A program made the position numbers and the translations under genes. This document shows positions 36,015-44,603 of a stretch of DNA of 64,000 bases, piece after piece (position 1 is the first letter of the stretch; each line of letters begins with the position of its first letter). The stretch comes from an uncultured Myxococcales bacterium. GTDB lineage: Bacteria; Myxococcota_A; Bradymonadia; UBA7976; VGTA01. Where the stretch lies: assembly GCA_937146725.1 (NCBI GenBank), contig CAKZRU010000060.1, positions 1 through 64,000 of the forward strand, in the 5' to 3' direction. The notes below the pieces were generated by a model that saw only the letters and a program-made list of their open reading frames with translations, ran no database searches and had not been told where the DNA came from.

Positions 36015-36443
36015 CTAGTTATCGTACTTAGTGATTTCTTCACGTACTGATTCAAAGATATCATTGATTCTAAGCGCAAACTTTTCTTCTTTAACCACAA
36101 CTTCTCCAGTGGCAAGTCGCTGACTTTTAATCATGAGACGCAAAGGTGCTTTAGCTTTGTTATCTAACTCGATCATTGAGCCCTGAGTCAGTTGTAAGAT
36201 TTCAAAAACGCTTAAGCGAGCTCGACCGAGTTCAGCAGTGAGCTTGATCGGTAGGTTCAGCGTTACTTCAAGGTTTACTTCGTTTTGTTGGTTCGCCATG
36301 TCGTCTCTAAAACTTCCGATTGGGGTAGAGGAGTGAGAAGGGGACGAGAGATGCACATCGCTATCTTTGGACTCTTCCTCACGGAGTTGCTTCATCTCTT
36401 TGAGGAGTGCATCTAGCTCTTCTTGACTTAATATATTTGCCAT
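36015..36443 (-). CDS. FliN/YscQ-like SpoA-domain protein
   Basis: A 142-residue protein. The C-terminal part (about 60-135) is a SpoA domain: LNLPIKLTAELGRARLSVFEILQLTQGSMIEL and RLATGEVVVKEEKFALRIND, as in FliN and the type III secretion protein YscQ. The N-terminus, ILSQEELDALLKEM, matches the LSQxEIDALL motif of FliM that binds phospho-CheY, also seen in some FliN proteins. AGGA precedes the ATG. No other flagellar or type III gene is in the window, so it is an orphan here. It may build a switch/C-ring-like complex encoded elsewhere. Confidence 0.88.
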   Translation of the reverse strand: MANILSQEELDALLKEMKQLREEESKDSDVHLSSPSHSSTPIGSFRDDMANQQNEVNLEVTLNLPIKLTAELGRARLSVFEILQLTQGSMIELDNKAKAPLRLMIKSQRLATGEVVVKEEKFALRINDIFESVREEITKYDN

Positions 36444-36719
36444 GGTGTCCTGTCGCTCCTAGGGTCGCGTAGGTCTCTTAGGTACTGTGCTGTTCCTTAT
36501 CAACAAACCCATAAAGTGTTTTATCTCGATAAGTTATAGGATCTACAGCTTGCCTGTAATGCCTATATCAGCAACATCAATCCATATCATATTAACCGAT
36601 CTTTGCGCTGAGATAAAGTAGAGAATTAAAACTCTTTAATACTTTCACTTTTTTGCTTCTTTATGATCAAGCTCTAGAACAGTTTACCGGTCATTCCTAT
36701 TGAGTGTTCATGCTAATAT

Positions 36720-37202
36720 TCATGCAAGTGTATCGATCAGTTTTTGTACATGGCCTTTAGCCCTTACGTTATCAAACATATGAGTGATTAGCCCATCTGC
36801 ATTGACCACAAAGGTTGAGCGCACAATCCCCATGTAGGTGCGTCCATAATTTTTTTTCTCTCGCCATACACCAAACAATTCAGCCACTTGGTGCTCTCGA
36901 TCTGAAATCAAGTCAAAAGAAAAACTGTGCTTGGTTTGAAAGTTTTGATGTGATTTCAAACCATCAGGTGAGCAGCCGATCACTTTGTAACCAAGAGCGC
37001 TCAGTCTTTCCATTTGATCTCGAAAATCACAAGCTTGAGTGGTACAGCCGGGCGTATTGTCCTTAGGATAAAAGTAAAGAATATAGCTTTGTCCTATTAA
37101 TTCTTCGTGACTTAATGTGCTTTGGCCATTTGAACCCATAATATCAGCAGACCATTTGGGAGCCGCTTGTCCAATGTTCAAACCGGTATCTTCTATACTC
37201 AT
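36720..37202 (-). CDS. bcp: Thioredoxin-dependent thiol peroxidase (Bcp)
   Basis: A 160-residue peroxiredoxin of the Bcp/PrxQ type. The peroxidatic Cys lies in DNTPGCTTQACDFRD, with the resolving Cys five residues later (CxxxxC), typical of PrxQ. YILYFYPKD and VADYAV-type regions (VAELFGVWREKKNYGRTYMGIVRSTFV) are conserved. It reduces hydroperoxides in the cytoplasm using thioredoxin. GTGAGGA lies upstream of the ATG. Direct repeats 70-100 bases upstream may be regulatory. Confidence 0.95.
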   Translation of the reverse strand: MSIEDTGLNIGQAAPKWSADIMGSNGQSTLSHEELIGQSYILYFYPKDNTPGCTTQACDFRDQMERLSALGYKVIGCSPDGLKSHQNFQTKHSFSFDLISDREHQVAELFGVWREKKNYGRTYMGIVRSTFVVNADGLITHMFDNVRAKGHVQKLIDTLA

Positions 37203-37272
37203 GTTTAATCCTCACTTTGCTAAATGTTAATCGAGGCGGATTTTAGGAAGGTTGATCGATTGAGAGACGATC

Positions 37273-37305
37273 ATAGTCTTAAGTTTATAAAATAGTCTTA
37301 AGTTT
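37273..37305. repeat. Two 14-base direct repeats upstream of bcp
   Basis: ATAGTCTTAAGTTT occurs twice, at 37273-37286 and 37292-37305, 19 bases apart start to start, about two helical turns. GAGACGAT flanks them at 37264 and 37314. The arrangement suggests binding sites for a regulator in the bcp promoter region. Confidence 0.5.
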
Positions 37306-37331
37306 TCACAAAAGAGACGATTGATCACTCA

Positions 37332-37913
37332 TTAAGGATTCATCCAATATATGAGCGAAATCATGATAGCGACCAGTAAAACAGTGATCCATATTGCGTC
37401 ATTTTTATTGAAATCTAGTTCACTCTTAGCTTTATCTTTTGGCGTTTTAGACTTTTTTTTCTTGATGTTTTTTTGCTGAGAAGCCTTGGGGGCAGGCGCT
37501 TTGGGTGCCGGTGCTTTGGGTACAGGCGCTTTGGGTGCAGGCGCTTTAGGTACAGGCGCTTTGGGTGCAGGCGCTTTGGGTGCAGGCGCTTTGGGTGCTG
37601 GCCTGTTTATACTTACTTGCTGACGTTCATACCGCAAGGCTTTACGCATAAAAACACCTCTACAGGAGCTACAACGCAAGCCATCTTGACCAAGTAAGCT
37701 CCCCTCGTCTAAAGGAACCGGTCCACAACTCGGGCAAAAATCAGAGCTAGGGCCACTTTCGACAAACTTACTTTGAATACGCCAAGCTTGAAGTGCTGAC
37801 TTTAAGGTTGATGCACTGATCCAAACTCCACCGCAGCGATCACAAATAGCATCGGCTTTTAGATCAAGAGGTGGAGTTTGTAAGGTAGCTTGACAAGATG
37901 GACAAGAATGCAT
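37332..37913 (-). CDS. Zinc-ribbon protein with KAP repeats and tail anchor
   Basis: A 193-residue protein. Two TFIIB-like zinc ribbons: CPSC...CDRCGGVW (about residues 4-31) and CPSCG...CSSCRGVFM (about 60-88). A repeated Pro-Ala-Pro-Lys-Ala linker (about 105-140) and a Lys-rich stretch follow, and a C-terminal TM helix (DAIWITVLLVAIMISLIYWM) anchors the protein. No signal peptide, so the ribbons should be cytoplasmic. Zinc-ribbon proteins of this kind are of unknown function. It precedes bcp's promoter region on the same strand side. Confidence 0.8.
   Translation of the reverse strand: MHSCPSCQATLQTPPLDLKADAICDRCGGVWISASTLKSALQAWRIQSKFVESGPSSDFCPSCGPVPLDEGSLLGQDGLRCSSCRGVFMRKALRYERQQVSINRPAPKAPAPKAPAPKAPVPKAPAPKAPVPKAPAPKAPAPKASQQKNIKKKKSKTPKDKAKSELDFNKNDAIWITVLLVAIMISLIYWMNP
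37493..37602 (-). repeat. 15-base KAPAP-coding tandem repeat
   Basis: About seven units of GGCGCTTTGGGTGCA and variants encode Lys-Ala-Pro-Ala/Val-Pro repeats in the linker of the zinc-ribbon membrane protein. The period is uniform and variation is mostly at one base. Confidence 0.9.
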
Positions 37914-38106
37914 CTAGGCGATCCTATTAATCATCAATAAAATGAGAAGATGCTTGGGAAAAGCATGACTAAATACTTGTAGACTTATTTTACACAGATC
38001 TCAATCTTTGTCAGATTAGACAAAACCAATCAAATTAAGAGCTGACCAAGTTCTTATCGGTATTGGTACAGATCACTTAACCACGAAAGGCAAACTAGGT
38101 CAGTTT

Positions 38107-39966
38107 GTGCTTACTCAACTTTCAAAAGAATCAGTAGCTTATCATAATGATGTAACATTGGCAGAGATAAGCTATTTACTCATTGATGTACAAGCGACCG
38201 GTGCCTCGCCACGAAGTGCTCATATCCTAGAATGTGCATATCAGAGTTTTCGCTTTACGCCAAAACAAGTTGAGTTAGACAAAGAGCACCAGAGCTTAGA
38301 AATTGCTAAAGAATGTCAGGTAAGTCTATTGGAATTACCACCGGGCATTCGGCTCAAAAAAACAATTTCAAAATTGACAGGTTTAAAACTGAAGGATCTC
38401 AAACAGGCAACAAAAGTGAGTCATTTTGCGCATCAGCTATGGAGTACGCTAGAAGCGATTTATCAAGAAATCCAAAAGGGGAAACCATGGGTGTTTTTAG
38501 CACATGTTGCTCGCTATGAACGATCTTTTATACGAGCTTTATGTTTGGCGCACCTACCTCAGTATTTAAACGAAGCTGAAGCAAAGCTTAGATTTGATAC
38601 CATTCCTTGGCTCTGTACTCATGCGATCAGTACTCGTCTTTATCCAAGTTTGCCACGTCGTAGCCTGAACGCGATAAATGCTTATTTTGGAGGAAAAGAG
38701 ATTCGCTTAAAGAGAGCCTTACCCCATTTAAATGCAAGTCGCCTGATTTGGAAGGCTTTATATGAAGTCTTACTCCAGCAACATATTTCCACTTGGGGTA
38801 GTTTAGTTGAGTTTTTAAGTCAAAGCGCTAAACGCGAACAGTTTAAACCGAGTCTACCAAGAAATATCAGATTGGAAGCGCCTTCTTTACCCGGCGTATA
38901 TACCTTTTATGATCAACGCTCTACTGTGGTATATGTGGGGAGAGCTAGAAACTTAAATCAAAGGGTGAATCAACACTTTAGAGGTCAAAAAGGGCATGAT
39001 GAACGCCATTTGGAATTACTCGGAATTACCCATCATGTGGATTGGCAAACCTGTGCTTCTGTTTTGGAAACTAAGCGTTTAGAAAACCAAAAAATCAAGA
39101 CGATTCAGCCTCGTTATAATCGGGCTTTAAGCAACAATGCAAAGCCAATGTATCTCCATGTCCGAGACTTTTCACTTAGCAATGATGCAGTTGAAGTGTC
39201 GGAAGCGGCTAATCCCTTTATTGGCCCTTGGGTTGATCAAACTCTCTTAGAACGTTTGAGTTCTTTCAGAGCGATTCTAAAGGGTGACTTTTCGACAATT
39301 CATCGATCATATTGGCCTAATCAAGATTTGGAGTCTTGGCAAATTGCGAGAACGGTATTGCAACGTAAGCTACAAGATGTTCAAGAACAAATCCCCAGCT
39401 TATTTCCACCAAAAGTTTTTCAGATCAAACACCCCATGACCACTGAGTCCATGTTCACTTATTTAGCTTGGGGACAGCTTATAGAAGCAACATTAAAAGC
39501 CGACATATCATCAGCCGAAAAAGAAGAAACTAAACAAAGTGATGATATCATAGCTGTATGTGATTTACTTATGCTTCAGCTTTGGCAAACGTGGCGAGAT
39601 GCCCAGTGGCAAAATCTGTTATTGCAGGGAGAAGTTATTTGGTTAGCTGATACCGGTAGAACTCAAAAGTCTTGGCGACATTTAACCTTAGGCACTGAGA
39701 TTGAGAGCGAACCCTGTGCAATAAAGAAACCACCCAAGAATATACCAAGTAAAGCGATACAACATGTACCCAAAACAGATCACTGTCTTTCGGGGGTCAA
39801 AGACTTATTTGCTTTAAAATTATGCTTTAGACCCGTAGATCGACTTACATATGACCAGGGTCGACTGAGTTATTTAAGTTTACTCAGCCTAAGCCGTCAA
39901 GGCATTGCAAGTTATTATCGTAAGTCTTCTCAAGACCATTGGTTTCGGCTAGACTTTGATTCTTAA
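38107..39966 (+). CDS. DEDDh-exonuclease-like / GIY-YIG nuclease fusion
   Basis: A 619-residue protein starting at GTG. Residues 20-235 resemble a DnaQ-like exonuclease, but the motifs are degenerate: D27-V-Q29 instead of DxE, AHVARYE instead of AHNAxFD, and KRALPHL instead of HRALADA. A GIY-YIG domain lies at about 255-345 (PGVYTFY, YVGRARNLNQRV, LENQKIKTIQPRYN) with catalytic Tyr, Arg and Glu in place, like the UvrC/Cho N-terminus. The C-terminal 270 residues are unassigned. Exonuclease-Cho fusions are known from some bacteria; here the first domain is probably structural. Role in DNA repair is inferred. Confidence 0.85.
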   Translation: MLTQLSKESVAYHNDVTLAEISYLLIDVQATGASPRSAHILECAYQSFRFTPKQVELDKEHQSLEIAKECQVSLLELPPGIRLKKTISKLTGLKLKDLKQATKVSHFAHQLWSTLEAIYQEIQKGKPWVFLAHVARYERSFIRALCLAHLPQYLNEAEAKLRFDTIPWLCTHAISTRLYPSLPRRSLNAINAYFGGKEIRLKRALPHLNASRLIWKALYEVLLQQHISTWGSLVEFLSQSAKREQFKPSLPRNIRLEAPSLPGVYTFYDQRSTVVYVGRARNLNQRVNQHFRGQKGHDERHLELLGITHHVDWQTCASVLETKRLENQKIKTIQPRYNRALSNNAKPMYLHVRDFSLSNDAVEVSEAANPFIGPWVDQTLLERLSSFRAILKGDFSTIHRSYWPNQDLESWQIARTVLQRKLQDVQEQIPSLFPPKVFQIKHPMTTESMFTYLAWGQLIEATLKADISSAEKEETKQSDDIIAVCDLLMLQLWQTWRDAQWQNLLLQGEVIWLADTGRTQKSWRHLTLGTEIESEPCAIKKPPKNIPSKAIQHVPKTDHCLSGVKDLFALKLCFRPVDRLTYDQGRLSYLSLLSLSRQGIASYYRKSSQDHWFRLDFDS

Positions 39967-40099
39967 TATGAAATACCAACTTAAAGCGAAGCAAATAATA
40001 CGAGCAAAAAGATTTTCTTTGATCTCATAGCGCCGTGGGCCTTGATCATGTATTGCTTGGTGTGCCTTTCCTTTTAATTTTTATTCTGTGAGCTAAATC

Positions 40100-41569
40100 A
40101 TGCTGAACCTTCTCCAACATGAGCCGAATCAAAAACTTAAACTAAGTTCTTGTGATCCTTCACATCCATTCTTACTCATTTTCATGTTTCTCACCATGAG
40201 TGCATGCCAATTAACAGAAAAGAATATTTCTTACGATGCTTGTTTAGCTGGAGAAGCCCCCTGTCCTGAAGTGTGTAATGGAGAAGATGACGATGAGGAT
40301 GGCTTAATTGATGAGTCTTTATCCGAAGCCTGTATTGTATTGAGTTCACTCAAATTAGAACGTGGAGACCAAAGCTCAGGTTTTGGAAGGGCGCTTGTAG
40401 CAGTGCCTGATGTTACTGGTGATGGAACCAGTGATCTTTTGGTCTCTTCTAGTCGAGCGCCAGCAGAGATTGATTACAGCAATCCGGAAGAAGGCGCAGT
40501 CTCATTGATTGATGGCGCATCCTTACAAATCATTCGCACAGTAAAATATGGAGGAGATTTTGGTCAATCTCTTGCTGTTGTAAACTTTGGTGATGACAAT
40601 CTTCTTTGGTGCTCAGGCGCACCAAGTAAAGAGGGTGAGAATAGTACTTTTGGCCGTGTACTCTGTTTAGATTTTGAGGGCAATGTGGTCAGTTCACTTC
40701 GCTCTGAAAGTGGAAAAGGCTTTGGACTGTGGCTAAGTACAAGAAACAATGAAGACCAAAATCAATTAATGATTTCCGAGCCTCAATGGCAAAAAGAAGG
40801 AGATAATGACGAAGGTGCAGTTGGATCTCGAGGGAGAGCGCTTTTGGTATCATTGCAAGAGTCAAACTTAACCATTGACCAAAGCATCGAGGGCTCGAAT
40901 CCCGGGCAAAAGATTGCGGAAAGAATCATCAGTATTGGAGATAGCAACGAAGATGGGATCAATGACTTTTTACTGACAGGATATGCTGATTCTGAGTCAG
41001 AGCAACGTCAAGTGTGGGTTGTCAGTGGTGAAGAGGGTGCTAATCTCAACCGATTAAAACGCTTTTCAACCCCAGAAGACACAGCTGGTCTGTTTGGTGA
41101 ATCATTGGCTTATGGTAAGTTTGACTCATCACTTGACTATGGTTTACTTGCTTTTGGAGCCCCCTATGTTGAAGGTAAGGATGATGCACTTTCTTTAGGG
41201 CGTATTTATTTTACAAGTCTTTTTGGAGATCCCTTGGGAACAAGCTCTGCTCGCTTACAAAGTGAAACCGAGTTAGGACTAGGAGTAAGTATGGTGACGG
41301 TTAAACTCGGTGAACAGGAACTTTTAGTGAGTGCAGGTGCCGGCATCGTTAGAGTGATTTATTTTAAAGATGGCCAAGCGAAAGTTTTAGAGGAGTTTAC
41401 GAGTTTACCAAGTGGTATTCGTCCGGTGCTGAGTGCGAGTCAAACCTTAGATGCTGATGGTACTTTAAAGGTTTGGATTGGTTTACCTGAACTCGCTACT
41501 GTTCGTTATTTAAGCCTACGACCAGCAAGCCAACAGCCTACAAGCCCACAACCAATAGTATACGAATAA
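40100..41569 (+). CDS. Lipoprotein with MopE-like motif and FG-GAP repeats
   Basis: A 489-residue lipoprotein: the signal ends MFLTMSAC-QLT (Cys near residue 36). A MopE-type Asp-rich motif CPEVCNGEDDDEDGLIDE sits near residue 54-72. The remainder reads like an integrin-type beta-propeller with FG-GAP-like repeats (VPDVTGDGTSDLLVSS, IGDSNEDGINDFLLTG). Such propellers bind calcium and act at the cell surface. Function unknown. The next gene starts 15 bases later. Confidence 0.85.
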   Translation: MLNLLQHEPNQKLKLSSCDPSHPFLLIFMFLTMSACQLTEKNISYDACLAGEAPCPEVCNGEDDDEDGLIDESLSEACIVLSSLKLERGDQSSGFGRALVAVPDVTGDGTSDLLVSSSRAPAEIDYSNPEEGAVSLIDGASLQIIRTVKYGGDFGQSLAVVNFGDDNLLWCSGAPSKEGENSTFGRVLCLDFEGNVVSSLRSESGKGFGLWLSTRNNEDQNQLMISEPQWQKEGDNDEGAVGSRGRALLVSLQESNLTIDQSIEGSNPGQKIAERIISIGDSNEDGINDFLLTGYADSESEQRQVWVVSGEEGANLNRLKRFSTPEDTAGLFGESLAYGKFDSSLDYGLLAFGAPYVEGKDDALSLGRIYFTSLFGDPLGTSSARLQSETELGLGVSMVTVKLGEQELLVSAGAGIVRVIYFKDGQAKVLEEFTSLPSGIRPVLSASQTLDADGTLKVWIGLPELATVRYLSLRPASQQPTSPQPIVYE

Positions 41570-41584
41570 GGTACACTAACTTTT

Positions 41585-42142
41585 ATGAGTGAACATAATC
41601 AAAATGATTCAAGCCCGCCTAGCGCCTCTCAGCACGATGAAAGCGAAGTCTTTGAGCTTGATGCTGAGGTGACCTTACCGATCGAAGCACATTGGATATG
41701 CATGGCTTGCCATCATTATGAGATTCAGAGTCCAATTCTTTGTGGTGCTTGTCATCGCTACAAGAGCAATTTATTTATCTCTCAAGCACCGGTCATTAAG
41801 GCACCGGTTTCTAAAGCTAATCTTCATCAAGAAGAGCAGAGCGAATCAGAAGATCAGCAACTTTTGGATGTCGCTTTTAGTCGTTTACAGGACTTGGTGA
41901 GTCGTGCTCAAAAAGAAGGTCGAAGCTTGGATGATGGAGATCGGGCAAAGCTGTATGAAAACCTTTTGATTTCATTGTTAAAAATCGAGCGAGAAAAAGC
42001 AAGAAAAGCCGCTTTTTTAGACATCTTTCAAGAAGAACGAGAAGAAAAAAAGCGCAATCATATGCTACATCTATCCATTATTTGGTTCTTGGGGATTTGC
42101 ACGGGATTTGCGCTATACTTTGCGCTTGAAGCAGTAAAATAA
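41585..42142 (+). CDS. Zinc-ribbon-like protein with C-terminal TM helix
   Basis: A 185-residue protein. Near residues 38-60 there is WICMACHHYEIQSPILCGACHRY, two CxxC pairs that could hold zinc. Acidic and Glu/Gln-rich helical sequence follows (about 80-155). A C-terminal TM helix (HLSIIWFLGICTGFALYFAL) makes it a tail-anchored protein. No signal peptide. It has the same architecture (zinc ribbon, linker, tail anchor) as the protein encoded at 37332-37913 but is not obviously similar in sequence. Confidence 0.72.
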   Translation: MSEHNQNDSSPPSASQHDESEVFELDAEVTLPIEAHWICMACHHYEIQSPILCGACHRYKSNLFISQAPVIKAPVSKANLHQEEQSESEDQQLLDVAFSRLQDLVSRAQKEGRSLDDGDRAKLYENLLISLLKIEREKARKAAFLDIFQEEREEKKRNHMLHLSIIWFLGICTGFALYFALEAVK

Positions 42143-42163
42143 AGCTGTTCAAGATAACAAAGC

Positions 42164-42216
42164 AATCAAGAAAATAAAGCGAGTTAAATTAATCGCGTAA
42201 ATGCTGATTCTTGATT
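42164..42216. terminator. Possible bidirectional stem-loop between convergent genes
   Basis: AATCAAGAA (42164-42172) pairs with TTCTTGATT (42208-42216). A second small stem, GCGAGTTAA with TTAATCGC, lies inside. It fills the short gap between the 41585 gene and ybdK. T-runs are weak. Confidence 0.35.
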
Positions 42217-43351
42217 AGTCCAAGTCGGATACAGTTTCTTTGATAAGCCACATGATGACCTCTTTGAGGGCCTCTTTTTCATCAGCTCCTTGGGCGATTG
42301 CCTCTCGGTAGACTCTGAGCTGTCCATGAGCACTTGTGCCACGATTATAGATCGTGCGTAAATGTCTTAGCTCGGTTAAGCAACCTAATTTTTCGGCTTG
42401 TGGACTCAGTAAATCTTCAAATTCTTCAATTAAACGAGGCCATGACTTGACTTGGCGTTGGCCTAAATCAACTAAGCCCTCATCGAGGCCATAGCGTTGA
42501 GCTCGCCAACGATTTTCTTTGATCAAAGAAGAAGAATATACTCGCCACCTTTGGTTATGGCGTTTTAAATCATTAAGGTGACCGATTAAGCATAAGTAGA
42601 GCGCCGCTACCGCCATGCCATCTTCTAGGCGAGTACAGGCATCAGCAATTCTCATCTCTAAGGTTGGAAAACGTGAACTTGGTCTGACATCCCACCACAG
42701 CTTACTCGTATCTTCGACCAAACCAGAAGCCTTAAGCGTTTCGGTATATTCAAGATAATCATGATAACCAGAGAAGGTTTCGGGCAGTCCGGTACGAGGC
42801 AGATTATCAAAAATGGTTAAACGGTAGCTTTTAAGGCCTGTATCTACACCAGACCAAAAAGGAGATGAGGTACTAAAACTCAAGATATGGGGTAAAAAGT
42901 ATTTTACTTGATTCATTAAGTCGATGCGCAGTTCGGGATCTTCCACGCCAACATGGACATGCATACCACAAATCACCATACGACGAGCAACGCCCTGAAG
43001 TTCACCAACCAAGGTTGCATAGCGAGCCTTGGGCGTATGTAATTGGTCTTTCCAACGAGCCATTGGGTGGGTAGAAGCAGCAATAGGGGCTAAATTATGT
43101 TGTCCGGCCACTTCTGCAATCGTTTTTCTTAAACTGGCGAGTTGCTCATATGCTTCACCAAGTTCGGTACAGATCGTTGTGCCTACCTCAATTTGACTTC
43201 TTAAAAACTCTGGAGAAACTTGGCCCTCATGCCGACGCTGACACTCAAGAAGGATTTCTTCGGGAGGATTAATCGCTAATTCCCCACTATCCTTATCAAC
43301 TAAAAGATATTCTTCTTCGATCCCGAGGGTTTTAGGAAATCTTTCATTCAT
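42215..43351 (-). CDS. ybdK: YbdK-type carboxylate-amine ligase
   Basis: A 378-residue GCS2-type enzyme. Motifs: TLGIEEEYLLVDKDSG at the N-terminus, SQIEVGTTICTEL, CGMHVHVGVEDPELRIDLMNQ, PFWSGVDTGLKSYRLTIFDNLPRTG and the SSRFPTLEMRIADACT site that binds metal and ATP. E. coli YbdK has weak gamma-glutamate-cysteine ligase activity; the physiological substrate is not established. Length is standard. It is a single gene, convergent with the 41585 gene. Confidence 0.93.
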   Translation of the reverse strand: MNERFPKTLGIEEEYLLVDKDSGELAINPPEEILLECQRRHEGQVSPEFLRSQIEVGTTICTELGEAYEQLASLRKTIAEVAGQHNLAPIAASTHPMARWKDQLHTPKARYATLVGELQGVARRMVICGMHVHVGVEDPELRIDLMNQVKYFLPHILSFSTSSPFWSGVDTGLKSYRLTIFDNLPRTGLPETFSGYHDYLEYTETLKASGLVEDTSKLWWDVRPSSRFPTLEMRIADACTRLEDGMAVAALYLCLIGHLNDLKRHNQRWRVYSSSLIKENRWRAQRYGLDEGLVDLGQRQVKSWPRLIEEFEDLLSPQAEKLGCLTELRHLRTIYNRGTSAHGQLRVYREAIAQGADEKEALKEVIMWLIKETVSDLD

Positions 43352-43473
43352 TTCTGTGCCTATTGCTCTCTATTTTGAACTTTTTCCATCTTGATCTCTT
43401 ATAACTTAAGTATTTAAGCCATATACTAAATCATTTAGATGTTAGTTTAGATGAATCAAGACAAAGGTTCAAG

Positions 43474-44085
43474 TTAGGTAAAGGCGCTTATATCTCCAAG
43501 ACCTTCTCGAATGACCTCATAATCATCATCAATCAGCTTAATCACGCTAGAAACTTCGCCCGGTACACCATTGGAGTCAATCACAGCCGCTAAGCCATGA
43601 CCAAAGGTTGCTTCGATACTCCATGGATCATAAAGCAGTTCATCGCTTTCAGGGTCTATCGCACTGGTCACAGTCAAAGGCGTATCAAGTTCTTCTAATA
43701 GTGCTAAAACAACCGCATGGTTTGGCATACGTACGCCAATATGCTGTCGTTTATCACCAATAAAACGAGGTAGTTTGCGGTTTGATTCTAAAATGAAACA
43801 ATAAGGACCGGGTAAAAAGCGCTTAAGGATTTTAAAGTTCAAGTCTGATAATAATGTATAAATACTGATCTGCTGAATCGAAGAAAAAACTAAAGCTCTA
43901 GGCTTTTTAGGGTCTAACTTACGAAGTTTGACCATTTGCTCCACGGCTGACTTTTTATTTGGTAGGCAGGCCAAGGCATAGCAAGTATCAGTTGGAATCG
44001 CAATAACCCCACCATCTTCAAGCAATTTAGCAATTCGTTGGATACGATGAGCAGAAGGATATTCTTCGTTAAGTTGAATAATCAT
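43474..44085 (-). CDS. YciO-type Sua5/TsaC-family protein
   Basis: A 203-residue YrdC-fold protein. VIAIPTDTCYALAC, KLRKLDPKKPRALVFSS, FLPGPYCFILESN and HIGVRMPNHAVVLALLEELDTPLTVTSA are family motifs. The N-terminus (IIQLNEEYPSAHRIQRIAKLLEDGG) and the KLRxxDxxK region fit the YciO branch rather than the essential TsaC. TsaC/Sua5 make threonylcarbamoyl-AMP for tRNA t6A; YciO has a weak form of this activity. It is three bases downstream of yhbY, so they are an operon. Confidence 0.88.
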   Translation of the reverse strand: MIIQLNEEYPSAHRIQRIAKLLEDGGVIAIPTDTCYALACLPNKKSAVEQMVKLRKLDPKKPRALVFSSIQQISIYTLLSDLNFKILKRFLPGPYCFILESNRKLPRFIGDKRQHIGVRMPNHAVVLALLEELDTPLTVTSAIDPESDELLYDPWSIEATFGHGLAAVIDSNGVPGEVSSVIKLIDDDYEVIREGLGDISAFT

Positions 44086-44088
44086 AAA

Positions 44089-44571
44089 TTACCGTAACTT
44101 TTTGGCTTTGGCTTTAGCTTTAGCTCTAGCCGCAGCTTTAGCCTTGGTTCCTGTTTTAACAGTTTTAGCAGTCTTTGTGTTTTTAGGAGTGCTAACTTGC
44201 TTCTCACATAAGCGATAAAGCAAAATCACTCGACCGATCACTTGAATCACATGAGAGCCGGTGGCTTGGGCCAGTTCTTCAGCACCACTCTTACGTTCGG
44301 TAGGCGATTCTCCATTGATAGAGACCTTGAGTAATTCATGCTGCTCGAGCGCAACTTGAGTCGCGGCAATGACACCCTCGGTCAAACCAGCCTGACCAAT
44401 TTGAACGACAGGTTTGAGATGGTGCCCCTGTGCTCTGAGCTGTCGGCGCTCAGCTGAACTCATTGTACTGGGTCGTAAAAGTGGCTTGGGGGGATTTTTT
44501 TGAGCAGTACTCGCTTGTTCAGGATTCGCCTGAGTTGAGTTTTCTAGCTCTAGATCTGTATCAATACTCAT
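44089..44571 (-). CDS. yhbY: YhbY/CRM-domain RNA-binding protein
   Basis: About 160 residues from the ATG at 44571, which has GGAG five bases upstream; an upstream in-frame start at 44643 lies inside the amidohydrolase gene. The CRM domain (about 35-120) has LRAQGHHLKPVVQIGQAGLTE, LEQHELLKVSINGES and HVIQVIGRVILLYR, the fold that binds pre-50S rRNA. The C-terminus is a Lys/Ala-rich tail (KAKAAARAKAKAKAKKL), which likely binds RNA non-specifically and is longer than in E. coli YhbY. Confidence 0.93.
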   Translation of the reverse strand: MSIDTDLELENSTQANPEQASTAQKNPPKPLLRPSTMSSAERRQLRAQGHHLKPVVQIGQAGLTEGVIAATQVALEQHELLKVSINGESPTERKSGAEELAQATGSHVIQVIGRVILLYRLCEKQVSTPKNTKTAKTVKTGTKAKAAARAKAKAKAKKLR

Positions 44572-44603
44572 ATAAACTCCTAGATGAGCTTCGCAAAAAG
44601 CGA

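Noticed and set aside
37473..37697. Plus-strand frame of RRFGCRRFG repeats
   Set aside because: Antisense shadow of the KAPAP repeat in the zinc-ribbon gene.
40262..40320. EF-hand in the FG-GAP lipoprotein
   Set aside because: The Asp-rich run lies in a CxxxC MopE-type motif with no flanking helices, so a canonical EF-hand is not supported.
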